A model generated the notes under the pieces. That model made no database searches. It was given only the letters and a program-made list of their open reading frames with translations, and had not been told where the DNA came from. From assembly GCA_038527215.1 (NCBI GenBank), contig JBCBGC010000063.1, positions 1-42,364 of the forward strand: DNA of 42,364 nt, written 5' to 3'. The translations under genes and the position numbers were made by a program. The DNA is from JAWPMV01 sp038527215 (GTDB lineage Bacteria > Bacteroidota > Bacteroidia > J057). Positions within the stretch are counted from its first letter, which is position 1, and each line of letters begins with the position of its first letter. Shown here piece after piece: positions 15,824 through 24,628 of the stretch.

Positions 15824-16960
15824 TTAGATATTCAGGTCATAAGTGTCCCTGAGCCATTGCTTCATATAATTTTTTTCTGCGGTGCCCACCTTAGTCGCCA
15901 GGTCGAAGATTTTCTGGGCCTTAAGCCCAATGGATTGCTCATACAGCCCGAGGGCTTTGACTTTTTTCTCCTGGTATTCGGGGTCCTGCTTCATGGCCGT
16001 GATGGCGATGCGGAATTGCTCGACGATTTCGTCAGGGGTTTCATGGGGGGTGAGGAGGAGTTTCATACCCCCAAAGCCTGCCGCCATAAAGGCAAACCAG
16101 GTATCCCATTGGATGCCTTCTTTTTGAAAGCCAAGCTGCTCGTATACCTCCCCAAAGTGAGGTAAATCGGGAAAACTCGGATCCCGGATCAGGGCCCCAT
16201 TTTCATCCAAGGCTCCAAAACTGAAGAGGGGAATGGCCTCCCCGGATTCTACCATGGGAACTACATTTTTCAGGTAGGCAGAGGAAGTTTGATAATCGAT
16301 AAGGACCTCGCCCCGTTCGAAGGCCAGGCGTCCGGCCCCGCGTCCCCGAAAGCCAAAAACGGCTTGCACATCCAGCCCCAGCAGGTCAAAGGAAAACATA
16401 GGCACAACATCCAGGGAAGTGGGTCCCTGGCTGGCGTATTTGAGCGGTACTTCCATGAGCTTGCCGATGTCTGCGGCTGATTGGATGCCCAGGCTAGGGG
16501 AGCAATACACCACCCCTCCGGTAGGGTAGGCCATGATCGGCTTATAATTTTCGTAGTTGTAGCGGACCCGGGGATCATCCAATAGGTAGGGCATCTGGGT
16601 GGTGCCGGAGGTACCCAGAATCATAATGCCATCTGGTTTTACTTTTTCTGCAAATAGATTCGCTCCTTTGATGGAGCCTCCGCCCGGAATATTATTGATC
16701 ATGAGGATGGGGTTTCCGGGAATATGTCGCTGAAAAAAAGGCGCATTGAAGCGAGCCCAGGTATCCCCACCACCCCCTTCTTTAAAGGGGATGATCCATT
16801 CGATGGTTTTCCCTGCGAAATAGTTGGTGGCGGTTTCTGCTCCGTCTTTTCCTGCATCATGCTGCAGCAAGGATTGCTGAGCGCCCCAGTTCATGAGGAA
16901 AAGTAACCCCAGAAATCCCCCGCTCAGAATGAGGATTTGTTTCAATGCTCCTTGTTCCAT
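15824..16960 (-). CDS. TctC-like periplasmic tricarboxylate-binding protein
   Basis: 378 aa. An N-terminal hydrophobic segment (ILILSGGFLGLLFLMNWGA) serves as signal peptide or membrane anchor; there is no lipobox Cys. The body follows the TctC/Bug pattern: WIIPFKEGGGGDTWAR (the first ligand loop), NIPGGGSIKGANLF (the second), LKYASQGPTSLD and a C-terminal helical region with DEIVEQFRIAITAM. It would capture the substrate in the periplasm and deliver it to the TctA-TctB permease encoded 11 bp downstream. The GGGG loop is glycine-rich compared with usual Bug proteins. Ligand unknown; operon context suggests a tricarboxylate. Confidence 0.9.
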   Translation of the reverse strand: MEQGALKQILILSGGFLGLLFLMNWGAQQSLLQHDAGKDGAETATNYFAGKTIEWIIPFKEGGGGDTWARFNAPFFQRHIPGNPILMINNIPGGGSIKGANLFAEKVKPDGIMILGTSGTTQMPYLLDDPRVRYNYENYKPIMAYPTGGVVYCSPSLGIQSAADIGKLMEVPLKYASQGPTSLDVVPMFSFDLLGLDVQAVFGFRGRGAGRLAFERGEVLIDYQTSSAYLKNVVPMVESGEAIPLFSFGALDENGALIRDPSFPDLPHFGEVYEQLGFQKEGIQWDTWFAFMAAGFGGMKLLLTPHETPDEIVEQFRIAITAMKQDPEYQEKKVKALGLYEQSIGLKAQKIFDLATKVGTAEKNYMKQWLRDTYDLNI

Positions 16961-17002
16961 GAGTAGTAGTAATAGCGAAATGATAATATAGGCCTTCTTT
17001 CC

Positions 17003-18484
17003 TTATTCTGCGGCTGCGTAGCCAGCTAGCCTGCCGAACACGGCACCAGAAGTTAGGCCAGAGCCACCAGGGTAGCCATGATAAAATACCCCTCCAACGA
17101 GTTCGCCACAGGCAAAAAGGCCAGGGATTCTTTGGTCGGATGCATTGAGAACGGCAGCCGACTGGTCTACTTTAAGGCCTCCATAGGTAAAAGTGATGCC
17201 ACAGGTTACCGGATAGGCTTTGAAAGGAGGCGTATCCAGTTTATTGGCCCAATTGGTCTTGTTCAGTTCCAAGCCCTGGGTTCCTTTACCATCCAGGATT
17301 GTAGGGTCAAAAGGGGTAGCAGGGTCTACAGCCTGATTGTAAGCTTGTATGGTTTGCATAGCCTGTTGCTGATCTACCCCATCCAGTTTGCTGACCAGTT
17401 CTTCCAGTGTATCAGCCTGGACAAAGCTGGCGTCCCAGAAGCGGTATTCACTGTAGAGCAGTTCATCGACTTTTTGATCGAAAATCTGCCAGGCGAAATT
17501 CCCAGCTTGGTGGAGGATGGCCCGGCCAAACTGGGCATAGGTGTAGTTCCTGAAATTTTTTCCTTCATCCACAAAGCGATGCCCTTCTGCATTCAGCATG
17601 ATGCCCAGGAAATAACAAATCTTGCGGTAGTGCTTTCGCTCGATATAAGGGATGTTCAGGTTGCCATTGTCCGGCATATGCAGGTCCATGGGGACCGCAT
17701 GGCACCCATCCGGAATGCCATGAAAAACCGCGCCCGCCTGTAGGGCCATCTCAATGCCTTGTCCGGTATTGTGAGGGGTGCCGCGTACTTTGGACTTTGC
17801 CCAGTGTTCTCCCATGAATTTCTTACGCATGGCTGGACTCGCTTCAAAGCCTCCGCTCCCCAGGATAACGGCATCCGCGGACAGGGTGATTCTTTCTCCG
17901 TTTTGAAGACAACGCAGGCCGCATACCTTGCCTTGCTCGAGCACCAGCTCACGGGCTTCGGTTTCATAAGCCACTTGCCCGCCTAGTTGGAGAAATACCT
18001 GCATTTCTGCTGCTACCAGACCTACGCCCTCTCCTTCGGCAGCCAGGGTAAGTCCACCCCAGAAGATGTATTTGCCGTCTTTTTCAAAACTTTGCCGGGA
18101 ATAGATCGGCTCAAATTTCACCCCGTGGTCCGCCAGCCATCGCATGGTTGGATAACTCTCCCGAATCAGGATTTGCTGATGCAGGCTCAGGGGACGTCCA
18201 TCATTGAAATTGAGGAGATCCTGGGTAAAAGTTTCTGCCGGGTAAGCCCCGAATTCAGTGTGGGGTATCCGCTCGTCATCGGGCTGGAGTAAGAGCGGAT
18301 GCAACTCCTCATTAGACTGGTAGACAAAACGCATGGCCCCAGCGGTGTAGCGGCTGTTCCCACCTGCTTCGGCTTCCGGGGCTTTTTCTACCATGAGCAC
18401 TTCGGCTCCTTTTTCCAAGGCAGCAATACCTGCGCAAAGGGCGGCATTTCCACTGCCTACTACGATTACTTGTTTGGCTGTCAT
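17003..18484 (-). CDS. FAD-dependent tricarballylate dehydrogenase-like flavoprotein (TcuA-like)
   Basis: 493 aa, near the length of TcuA. It opens with the FAD-binding motif VVGSGNAALCAGIAALEKGA, then the EKAPEAEAGGNSRYTAGAMR segment typical of TcuA and fumarate reductase flavoproteins, the substrate-domain part DGRPLSLHQQILIRESYP, and ends with GLFACGELVGGVFYHGYPGG. In Salmonella, TcuA oxidises tricarballylate to cis-aconitate and passes electrons to TcuB; no TcuB-like gene lies in this window. The start codon lies 5 nt after the U tract of a terminator and there is no room for a promoter between. A fumarate reductase-like activity on another acid is the alternative. Confidence 0.87.
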   Translation of the reverse strand: MTAKQVIVVGSGNAALCAGIAALEKGAEVLMVEKAPEAEAGGNSRYTAGAMRFVYQSNEELHPLLLQPDDERIPHTEFGAYPAETFTQDLLNFNDGRPLSLHQQILIRESYPTMRWLADHGVKFEPIYSRQSFEKDGKYIFWGGLTLAAEGEGVGLVAAEMQVFLQLGGQVAYETEARELVLEQGKVCGLRCLQNGERITLSADAVILGSGGFEASPAMRKKFMGEHWAKSKVRGTPHNTGQGIEMALQAGAVFHGIPDGCHAVPMDLHMPDNGNLNIPYIERKHYRKICYFLGIMLNAEGHRFVDEGKNFRNYTYAQFGRAILHQAGNFAWQIFDQKVDELLYSEYRFWDASFVQADTLEELVSKLDGVDQQQAMQTIQAYNQAVDPATPFDPTILDGKGTQGLELNKTNWANKLDTPPFKAYPVTCGITFTYGGLKVDQSAAVLNASDQRIPGLFACGELVGGVFYHGYPGGSGLTSGAVFGRLAGYAAAE

Positions 18485-18488
18485 AAGT

Positions 18489-18523
18489 AAAAAAAAAGCG
18501 TCCGCCCGCCAGAGCGGACGGAC
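18489..18523 (-). terminator. Intrinsic terminator or attenuator between receptor and dehydrogenase genes
   Basis: On the minus strand GTCCGTCCGC pairs with GCGGGCGGAC (ten pairs, one G-U) around a TCTG loop, followed by GC and nine T. The T tract ends 5 nt before the ATG of the TcuA-like gene and the hairpin begins about 20 bp after the receptor stop codon. It should end receptor transcripts; read-through would be needed to express the genes beyond. Confidence 0.88.
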
Positions 18524-18545
18524 ACTGTAGGCGTTAGAGTTGTTT

Positions 18546-21500
18546 TTATCTCCAGTTATAGTTCAGCGAAAGGTTGAAGAATCGACCTTGAGAACCGAAC
18601 TGATTCGTTCTACGGGAATAGATCACTTCCCCACGTACGTTAGGAGAAATCAGCATGTCAGGATACACATCGAAGAGGTTATTGGCGCCGAGCGTGATAG
18701 AGAACTGCTGGCTGATGTTTCCGGTAACAGAAAGGTCAGTAAGCGTACGCGCTGGGAACACCTGGGCTTCGGTAGTTTCGGGATCTATTTCACGAGAGTC
18801 TTGTACTTCGCCAAAGTTGGTTGCCCGAGCCAGGAAGCTAAAAGCTCCGATTCGGTAGGTGGCGGAGAAAATAATCTTGCGGGTAGGGGTACCGTTGGTC
18901 AGGAAAACGATATCGCGATTGTCAATCAGGTCATCTTCTCTCCCTACGAAAGCAGCTGGCAAGTTGAAGCCGGTTACTTCCGTGCTGTTGAAGTTGGCCG
19001 CGAGGGTCAGCGCCAGCGTTTGCGTTTCAGAGAAGAACTTCTTGTAGTTGGCTACGAAATCCAATCCCTGGGTACGGGTATTAACCGCATTGGTAAAGAT
19101 GTTGATTTCGTCATAACCTGCATCCGCAAACTGGGCAAAGTCAGCCGCAGGAATCCCGCCGGAGACGATCACCCGGTCATCAATGTCAATCTGATATACG
19201 TCAAAGGTCAGGGTCAACTCAGGAGACAGCTTAGAGGTCAGCCCCAAAGCGATGTCGAAAGAGGTTTCCGGCTTGAGTTCGGTGATCCCGAAGGCCTGCT
19301 GGGCCAGGGCATCCCGCACGGGTAGGAAGGGGGTTACGACAGAGTTCCCGTCATCATCGAAAGCAATCTGAGAGAAGTTGCTGTAATGCAACTGGGCCAG
19401 AGACGGCGCTCTGAAGGAGCGGTTAACCGAACCACGGAAAGCCAACTGATCGACGAATTTGTAAAGGGTAGCCACTTTCCAGGAGAAGTCTCCCCCAAAG
19501 TCGGAGTAGTTTTCGTAACGAAGGGCACCTCCGAGCAAGAAAGCATCGGTAATATCACTTTCGACTTCTGCATAGATACCGGTGTTGTTCCGGAACCACT
19601 CGCCATCAGTCCGGTCAGAGTAGCCCTCACGACCGGAAGAACCTACATCTTTGCCATCGGCGGCCAGCGGACCAGCAACCCATGATTCCCGTTCTCCCTG
19701 AGACTGCTGGAAGGACTCGAAACGGATTTCGGTACCAAAGGCCAGAGATGTGTTGCCGAGGTTTTTGGTGAGGTCGGCATTGATCAGGGTCTGGGTAACG
19801 TTGAGGCTACCGGTATAAAACTGGGTCGGAGAATCGTCTCCTAAACTTGGATTGACGGTATTGCGGGCGTATAAATCGAGATTATTGCCGCTATACCCAA
19901 GGCTCATATCCAATCCCCAGTCCCCGCCTAGGTCGCCTTTGGCACCTGATACGACCTGATAGTCGGTCAGGACAGAAGGTACTTCAGGATTATATCCATT
20001 GGGGAAAATGCCCAGTGCGTTACGACTGGTTCGGGTCGGTGAGCGTGAAAAGACGCCCCCTACGATACGCTTGCGGGAAGCACCGCCAAAGATGTAGTAA
20101 TCCCAGTCTTCGCCCAGAGCTTTGCCAGCGTTGACGAAAATGCCCCCATTGGTATTTTCAGCTCCTCCCAGTACCGCGCGGTCCAGGTCTACGCCATTGA
20201 TTTCACGCAACTTGGCGTCTTCACTGGCTTCACCGGTATACCATCCGGCACTGTGAGAATAAGCACCAGAGCGGTCATAAGGCTCGTTGTGGTGCGCATA
20301 AACGGTGGTATTGACAAATCCATCCTCGCCCCAGGTAGAACCTACGTTCATAGAAGTGGAGAAAGTGGCTCCGTCATTGATGGTTTGGTCATAAATGTTT
20401 TCTCCTTCCAGGTCGGAATTACTGCCGCGGGAGTCATATTTTGGATTGGTAGAGCTTACCCCGGTGTACATCCGGATAGAACCACCAGAACTGGCGTCAT
20501 TCAACTGCATGTTCATGACTCCGGCGATGGCATCAGAGCCATACTGGGCCGCCGCTCCATCTCGCAGGATTTCTACTCGCTTGATAGCCGCAGAAGGAAT
20601 GGCGTTAATATCATTACCTAACTGACCTTTACCTACGCCATGGTTCAAGCTGAAGAAAGATACTTTGTGTCTTCTTTTACCATTGACCAAAAGGAGGGTT
20701 TGATCCGGAGCCAGACCGCGCAAGGAGGCAGGGTCGACCAGCGGAGCGAGGTCGTTGATTCCAAATTTCACCGCGTTGAAAGAAGGCGCAGTATAATGGA
20801 GAGACTGCCCGATGTCCTGCTGACCGGTAGCATTCAGTTCAGCGGTAGAAATGACATCGATGGGTACCGGACGGTTTATGTTGGAACGAGGCTTACCTCT
20901 GGACCCCAGTACCGTGATGCCTTCCATGCTCAGGCCTGAAAGGAGCACGATGGTGATTTCGCTTTCGTCTCCCACCTTCACTTCCTGGGTTTCGTAGCCA
21001 ATATAGGAAATCACCAGGGTAGCTCCGTCGGTTACCTCGAGGGAAAATGTACCTTCATTGTCAGTATTGGTTCCGGTGGAGGTGCCTTTGACCCGAACCG
21101 TAGCGCCTACTAAGGGGGTACCTTCCTCATCCGTGACGACACCGGTGATAGGTCTCATCAGCTTTTGCATGGTGGTTACTGCTTTAGAAATATTCGCCAG
21201 ACGGGCTTTGCCGCTGGTGTTGGTAGGATGCAGACTGATGCCTCCTTTATTTTCCAGTTGCTGGAGTTGCTTTACCTTGCGGGCCATCTTCTTGAGCTTG
21301 CGCGTACCAGACCGGTCATTCTGATAGACGACGTAGTATTTTTGGCCCAGGTGCTTATAGCGAAACTTGGTGTTGACCAGCAGACGGTTGACGTTGGCTT
21401 CCAGGGATTCTTCCTCTTTGTACGTAAAGTGGACCTTGATCCCGTCGAGTAGGTCGGCATCAAAGGAAAAGATTACCTGAAATTTTTCGCTCAATTCATT

Positions 21501-21644
21501 CAGGGCGTCTACCAGGTAGCGTTCCTGCATAGTCGTCTTTTCAGGAGGGGAGTCGAGGGCTGCCCTCGCGGCATTGGTCATTAGTCCCAGGGATCCCAGC
21601 AGAAGAATTCCCAGGCTAATTTTGAGTAGTAGTCCTAATCTCAT
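18546..21644 (-). CDS. TonB-dependent outer-membrane receptor with STN signalling domain
   Basis: 1032 aa. Signal peptide (residues 1-29), then an STN domain (about 43-108, ALNELSEKFQVIFSFDADLL), a basic linker, a carboxypeptidase-regulatory-like domain (about 165-235, ITGVVTDEEGTPLVGATVRV), the plug (about 258-385, with VEILRDGAAAQYGSDAIAGV), and a beta-barrel ending in FFNLSLNYNWR with terminal aromatic pattern. The STN domain is the part that talks to FecR in surface signalling, and fecR and sigma genes lie directly upstream. No SusD-type lipoprotein accompanies it, so it resembles siderophore- or small-acid-type receptors more than glycan systems. The catabolic and transport genes follow downstream. 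Confidence 0.94.
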   Translation of the reverse strand: MRLGLLLKISLGILLLGSLGLMTNAARAALDSPPEKTTMQERYLVDALNELSEKFQVIFSFDADLLDGIKVHFTYKEEESLEANVNRLLVNTKFRYKHLGQKYYVVYQNDRSGTRKLKKMARKVKQLQQLENKGGISLHPTNTSGKARLANISKAVTTMQKLMRPITGVVTDEEGTPLVGATVRVKGTSTGTNTDNEGTFSLEVTDGATLVISYIGYETQEVKVGDESEITIVLLSGLSMEGITVLGSRGKPRSNINRPVPIDVISTAELNATGQQDIGQSLHYTAPSFNAVKFGINDLAPLVDPASLRGLAPDQTLLLVNGKRRHKVSFFSLNHGVGKGQLGNDINAIPSAAIKRVEILRDGAAAQYGSDAIAGVMNMQLNDASSGGSIRMYTGVSSTNPKYDSRGSNSDLEGENIYDQTINDGATFSTSMNVGSTWGEDGFVNTTVYAHHNEPYDRSGAYSHSAGWYTGEASEDAKLREINGVDLDRAVLGGAENTNGGIFVNAGKALGEDWDYYIFGGASRKRIVGGVFSRSPTRTSRNALGIFPNGYNPEVPSVLTDYQVVSGAKGDLGGDWGLDMSLGYSGNNLDLYARNTVNPSLGDDSPTQFYTGSLNVTQTLINADLTKNLGNTSLAFGTEIRFESFQQSQGERESWVAGPLAADGKDVGSSGREGYSDRTDGEWFRNNTGIYAEVESDITDAFLLGGALRYENYSDFGGDFSWKVATLYKFVDQLAFRGSVNRSFRAPSLAQLHYSNFSQIAFDDDGNSVVTPFLPVRDALAQQAFGITELKPETSFDIALGLTSKLSPELTLTFDVYQIDIDDRVIVSGGIPAADFAQFADAGYDEINIFTNAVNTRTQGLDFVANYKKFFSETQTLALTLAANFNSTEVTGFNLPAAFVGREDDLIDNRDIVFLTNGTPTRKIIFSATYRIGAFSFLARATNFGEVQDSREIDPETTEAQVFPARTLTDLSVTGNISQQFSITLGANNLFDVYPDMLISPNVRGEVIYSRRTNQFGSQGRFFNLSLNYNWR

Positions 21645-21679
21645 AGTTTTGAGCAGTTAAAGTTGTTTTAATACAATCA

Positions 21680-21710
21680 GGCCAGGGCAAAGGGCAATTT
21701 GCCTCTGGCC
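21680..21710 (-). promoter_or_regulatory. Hairpin in the leader between fecR and receptor genes
   Basis: GGCCAG-GGCAAA pairs with TTTGCC-(T)-CTGGCC around a six-base loop, twelve pairs with one bulged base. It begins just past the fecR stop and lies in the 70-bp gap ahead of the receptor gene. No T run follows on the minus strand, so it is more likely an RNA stability or processing element than a terminator. Confidence 0.5.
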
Positions 21711-21714
21711 GCTT

Positions 21715-22752
21715 TTATTTGATCCTAAATTGATTTTCTGTCATAGGCACAAAGGATTTTCCGAGTATGTTTTCCAGGGTAGCAATGGCGATTTCCAGGT
21801 TCTCCACCGGAACCCCTAAGGTCAAATTCCGGTCAAATAAGGTGGTGTCCTGAATTTCCACCTTGATCCCATAGATGTCTTCTATTTTAGCGATCACCTC
21901 TTCCAAGGGGCTTTTTTCGAATAATTGAATGCCTTCCTTCCAGGAGGTTCTGATCCGGCTGTTGACTTTTCTTTTGGCCAGCTTATTCTGCTTTTGCGAG
22001 AAACTTACCAGATCACCCGGTTCCATCATGATGCTTTTTTGTTGCTCATCCTGGAGTTGAAGTTTGATAGCTCCCTCCTTGAGGACTACCTCGGTTTTGT
22101 TTTTGCGGGTATCTACATTGAACTCTGTGCCTAGCACTTCTACCGCCAGGTCCTGGGTATGGACCCTGAATTTTGCCTGTGTAACGGGCTTTTTTTCCAC
22201 AGAGAAAAAAGCCTCACCCTCCAACCAAACTTCCCGATCCTTTCCATCCATCCAATCTTCATAAAACTCCAGGGTGGAATGCGCGTGCAATTTTACCTCT
22301 GATCCATCGGGTAAAGAGAAGGTCTGTATTTCCCCGTAACCCGTGGCATGGCGGATTTTGATGGCTTTTTGCTGAGAGAAATAAAGGGCTGCTCCGATGG
22401 CACAGATCAGCACGATGGCCGCTGCCCAGCGATATCCCCACTGGATACTGCCAGAAGAGGAACGTGAGGGCATTTCCTGGAGAGGAGGTTGCTGATGGCG
22501 TACTTTTTCCAGCAGCGCCTGGTGCATAGCTTCTTGTTCTCCTTCAGCCCATTGAATCTGTCTCAAAGCATCCTGGGTATTAAGGATCAAGTTGCGAGCT
22601 GCTTCCAGCTCAGCTTCTTTCTCAGGGTAATCGTCCAAGAACTGGGTCCAGAACTGATCCATTTCAGGATTTTGGTTCAATACCCAGTCGGTGAACATAT
22701 CATCCTCTGCGAAATCCCGCGACCCAAAAGACAAATATTTTTTCGGATTCAT
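21715..22752 (-). CDS. FecR-family anti-sigma factor/transmembrane signal protein
   Basis: 345 aa. The cytoplasmic part (about 1-104) is acidic and helical and should bind the sigma factor. One membrane helix follows (GYRWAAAIVLICAIGAALYF, about 106-126). The periplasmic part has the FecR domain (TGYGEIQTFSLPDGSEVKLH, LEGEAFFSVEK, LAVEVLGTEFNVDTR) and a C-terminal STN-like DUF4974 segment (FEKSPLEEVIAKIEDIYGI...LTLGVPVENLEIAIATLENI). It would relay occupancy of the receptor encoded next to the ECF sigma factor encoded upstream. Spacing is 157 bp to the sigma gene and 70 bp to the receptor gene. Confidence 0.94.
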   Translation of the reverse strand: MNPKKYLSFGSRDFAEDDMFTDWVLNQNPEMDQFWTQFLDDYPEKEAELEAARNLILNTQDALRQIQWAEGEQEAMHQALLEKVRHQQPPLQEMPSRSSSGSIQWGYRWAAAIVLICAIGAALYFSQQKAIKIRHATGYGEIQTFSLPDGSEVKLHAHSTLEFYEDWMDGKDREVWLEGEAFFSVEKKPVTQAKFRVHTQDLAVEVLGTEFNVDTRKNKTEVVLKEGAIKLQLQDEQQKSIMMEPGDLVSFSQKQNKLAKRKVNSRIRTSWKEGIQLFEKSPLEEVIAKIEDIYGIKVEIQDTTLFDRNLTLGVPVENLEIAIATLENILGKSFVPMTENQFRIK

Positions 22753-22909
22753 GTGCGCTTTTCCTTTTGCTAGCTTGTTTATTGAGAGCCTGTTTAAATC
22801 TTGAGCTTTCCCTTAAGCATCATGTTGAAAAAGGCTCTTAGCGTCCTTTAGAGATAAGTACCCTTTTTCGGATAACCTACTCAGCAGGCAGGAAAAAAAA
22901 TCAAAAAAA

Positions 22910-23503
22910 TCAGCAAAAAAGTTGGAGGAGGAATAAAACGGGTATGCCCTGATAGGTGTTTTTCATCAGGCTTTCCAGTTTTTTGATCGCTCGGGAGAGG
23001 AGGTTCCAGGCCGCTTGTTTCTTGATCTGCATAATGAGGCAGATGTCATCATGGCTGAAGCCCTGATAAAAGCGAAGGTAAATGATTTCGCGCTGACGCT
23101 GGGGAAGCTCGCCGAGGTTTTTGAGCAGGAGATATTTTTGTTGGTTGGTGTTTTCTGCCTCGATCTGCTGCTCTTCAGAAGAAGGGGAGGTCAGGTCTAC
23201 GCTCAGATGAGTTGGATCGAGATTGACATGCCGGACTTTGAGTTGCTTGAGCATCTGCCTTCGCAGGGCGGTGATCAGATAAAAGGAGAGATGACTGACC
23301 GGAGGCAGGGTAGACCGACGGGTCCAAATGCTCAAGAAAACATCCTGTATGCAATCTTTGACTAACTCCCGGTTGGCATGAAAAGAAAGCCCGTATCCCA
23401 GAAGCATCTCGCTGGATAGCAGAAATAGCTCAGATAGGGCGGTTTCGTCTCCCTGTCTGATGCGGTTCCAGATGACTTTATCTCTTCCAGGACTTGGCCT
23501 CAT
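22910..23503 (-). CDS. ECF-type RNA polymerase sigma factor
   Basis: 197 aa from the ATG at 23503 (an in-frame ATG 12 codons upstream, at 23539, is possible). Region 2 is seen as GDETALSELFLLSSEMLLGY and DCIQDVFLSIWTRR; region 4 as LPQRQREIIYLRFYQGFSHDDICLIMQIKKQAAWNLLSRAIKKL. There is no region 3, as expected for an ECF factor. With the FecR and STN receptor downstream it forms a cell-surface signalling system that likely activates its own operon. Between this gene and fecR is a run of T-rich tracts on the minus strand. Confidence 0.92.
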   Translation of the reverse strand: MRPSPGRDKVIWNRIRQGDETALSELFLLSSEMLLGYGLSFHANRELVKDCIQDVFLSIWTRRSTLPPVSHLSFYLITALRRQMLKQLKVRHVNLDPTHLSVDLTSPSSEEQQIEAENTNQQKYLLLKNLGELPQRQREIIYLRFYQGFSHDDICLIMQIKKQAAWNLLSRAIKKLESLMKNTYQGIPVLFLLQLFC

Positions 23504-23755
23504 GAAGTAAAATGCGCGTAGTAATAGTGATGTAGTCAATTGCTATATAAATGTTAAGGAAAAATACCCTTGATAACAAGTGGGAGAAATTCAAAAGGGT
23601 GGAAAAAAGGGGGGACAGGATTTTTTCTGTGGGCATAAACGGGCTTTTTTTCAGAAGGAGAGACTTGCTAAGCCAGGGAATTTCCAAATCCAACTCTCAG
23701 GAATTATTTTCGTCTTTGTAGAGACGTTTTTCTCTTTCACCTTCAACCTACGAGC

Positions 23756-24532
23756 ATGATTCGTGGCATTTTTCAAGGCATCAGAGGATTTACAGGGGCC
23801 TGGACCCTGATGAACCGACACCGATTGTGGTCCTACGCATTGATCCCTGGATTAATCAGTGCCGTACTGGCGCTGGGGATTTTTGGGGGCGCATTTTATT
23901 TTTCCGGAGATGTAGGGGACTGGTTGGTTTCCTGGTATCCAGCCGACTGGTGGGGAGCAAGCTGGGTTAGCAGTGTGGCCGCAACCCTGGCCTTGGGGCT
24001 GGTGGTGATTGCTGCCTTGTTTTTGTTTAAGTATATCGTCATGGTGGTCATCTCCCCTTTTATGGCGATTCTTTCGGAAAAAATCGAGCATACCCTGGAA
24101 GGCACCCAGCCTCCGCCCACCACCGCCGGAAGGTTTATCAAAGATTTGATACGTGGCTTGCGCATAGCGCTCCGGAATGTTTTTCGGGAGCTCTTGTACG
24201 TGGGGCTGCTCTCCCTGGCGGGTTTACTTTTTGGTTCCCTGATTCCGGTGATTGGAGGAATTTTACCTACGGTGCTGATCTTCGTGATACAGGCTTATTT
24301 TGCCGGGTTTGGGAATATGGATTACACCCTGGAGCGTTATCGGTTTGGGGTAAAAGACAGTATCCGCTTTGTAGATAGTCAACGCGGACTGGCCATCGGT
24401 AATGGCGGAGCCTTTAACCTGATGTTGTTGATCCCGGTTCTGGGTTGGTTCCTGGCGCCGGTCTTGGGCACAGTGGGCGCTACTACAGAACTACTAAAAA
24501 AAGGCATGGAAAAGCACGCTCCCGTACGATAA
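23756..24532 (+). CDS. EI24-type (CysZ-like) membrane protein
   Basis: 258 aa with four or five membrane regions: LWSYALIPGLISAVLALGIF, LALGLVVIAALFLFKYIVMV, ELLYVGLLSLAGLLFGSLIP and LMLLIPVLGWFLAPVLGTVG. The segments VMVVISPFMAILSEKIEHTL and FAGFGNMDYTLERYRFGVKD are characteristic of the EI24/CysZ family. CysZ carries sulfate, but family members outside enterobacteria are uncharacterised and there is no cysteine-synthesis context here, so transport of sulfate is not claimed. It is a single-gene unit, divergent from the sigma-factor gene, with the repeat array immediately downstream. Confidence 0.85.
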   Translation: MIRGIFQGIRGFTGAWTLMNRHRLWSYALIPGLISAVLALGIFGGAFYFSGDVGDWLVSWYPADWWGASWVSSVAATLALGLVVIAALFLFKYIVMVVISPFMAILSEKIEHTLEGTQPPPTTAGRFIKDLIRGLRIALRNVFRELLYVGLLSLAGLLFGSLIPVIGGILPTVLIFVIQAYFAGFGNMDYTLERYRFGVKDSIRFVDSQRGLAIGNGGAFNLMLLIPVLGWFLAPVLGTVGATTELLKKGMEKHAPVR

Positions 24533-24628
24533 GGAAAGAAATATAAAGCAAACCTGAGTCAGCCTGAATTTTGAGTAAGCCAAGATTTCATCAAACTGCT
24601 TCTCGAAACCCTACCTACTCACAAATAT

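Noticed and set aside
18540..19325. Plus-strand open frame of 261 codons
   Set aside because: Antisense to the barrel part of the TonB receptor; a low-stop shadow of that gene.
18546..21644. SusC-type glycan receptor of a polysaccharide utilisation locus
   Set aside because: No SusD-like lipoprotein or glycoside hydrolase lies near; the downstream genes are tricarboxylate-related.
23756..24532. Sulfate permease CysZ
   Set aside because: The EI24 family match is good, but there is no sulfur-assimilation context, and the family is functionally mixed; only the family name is kept.
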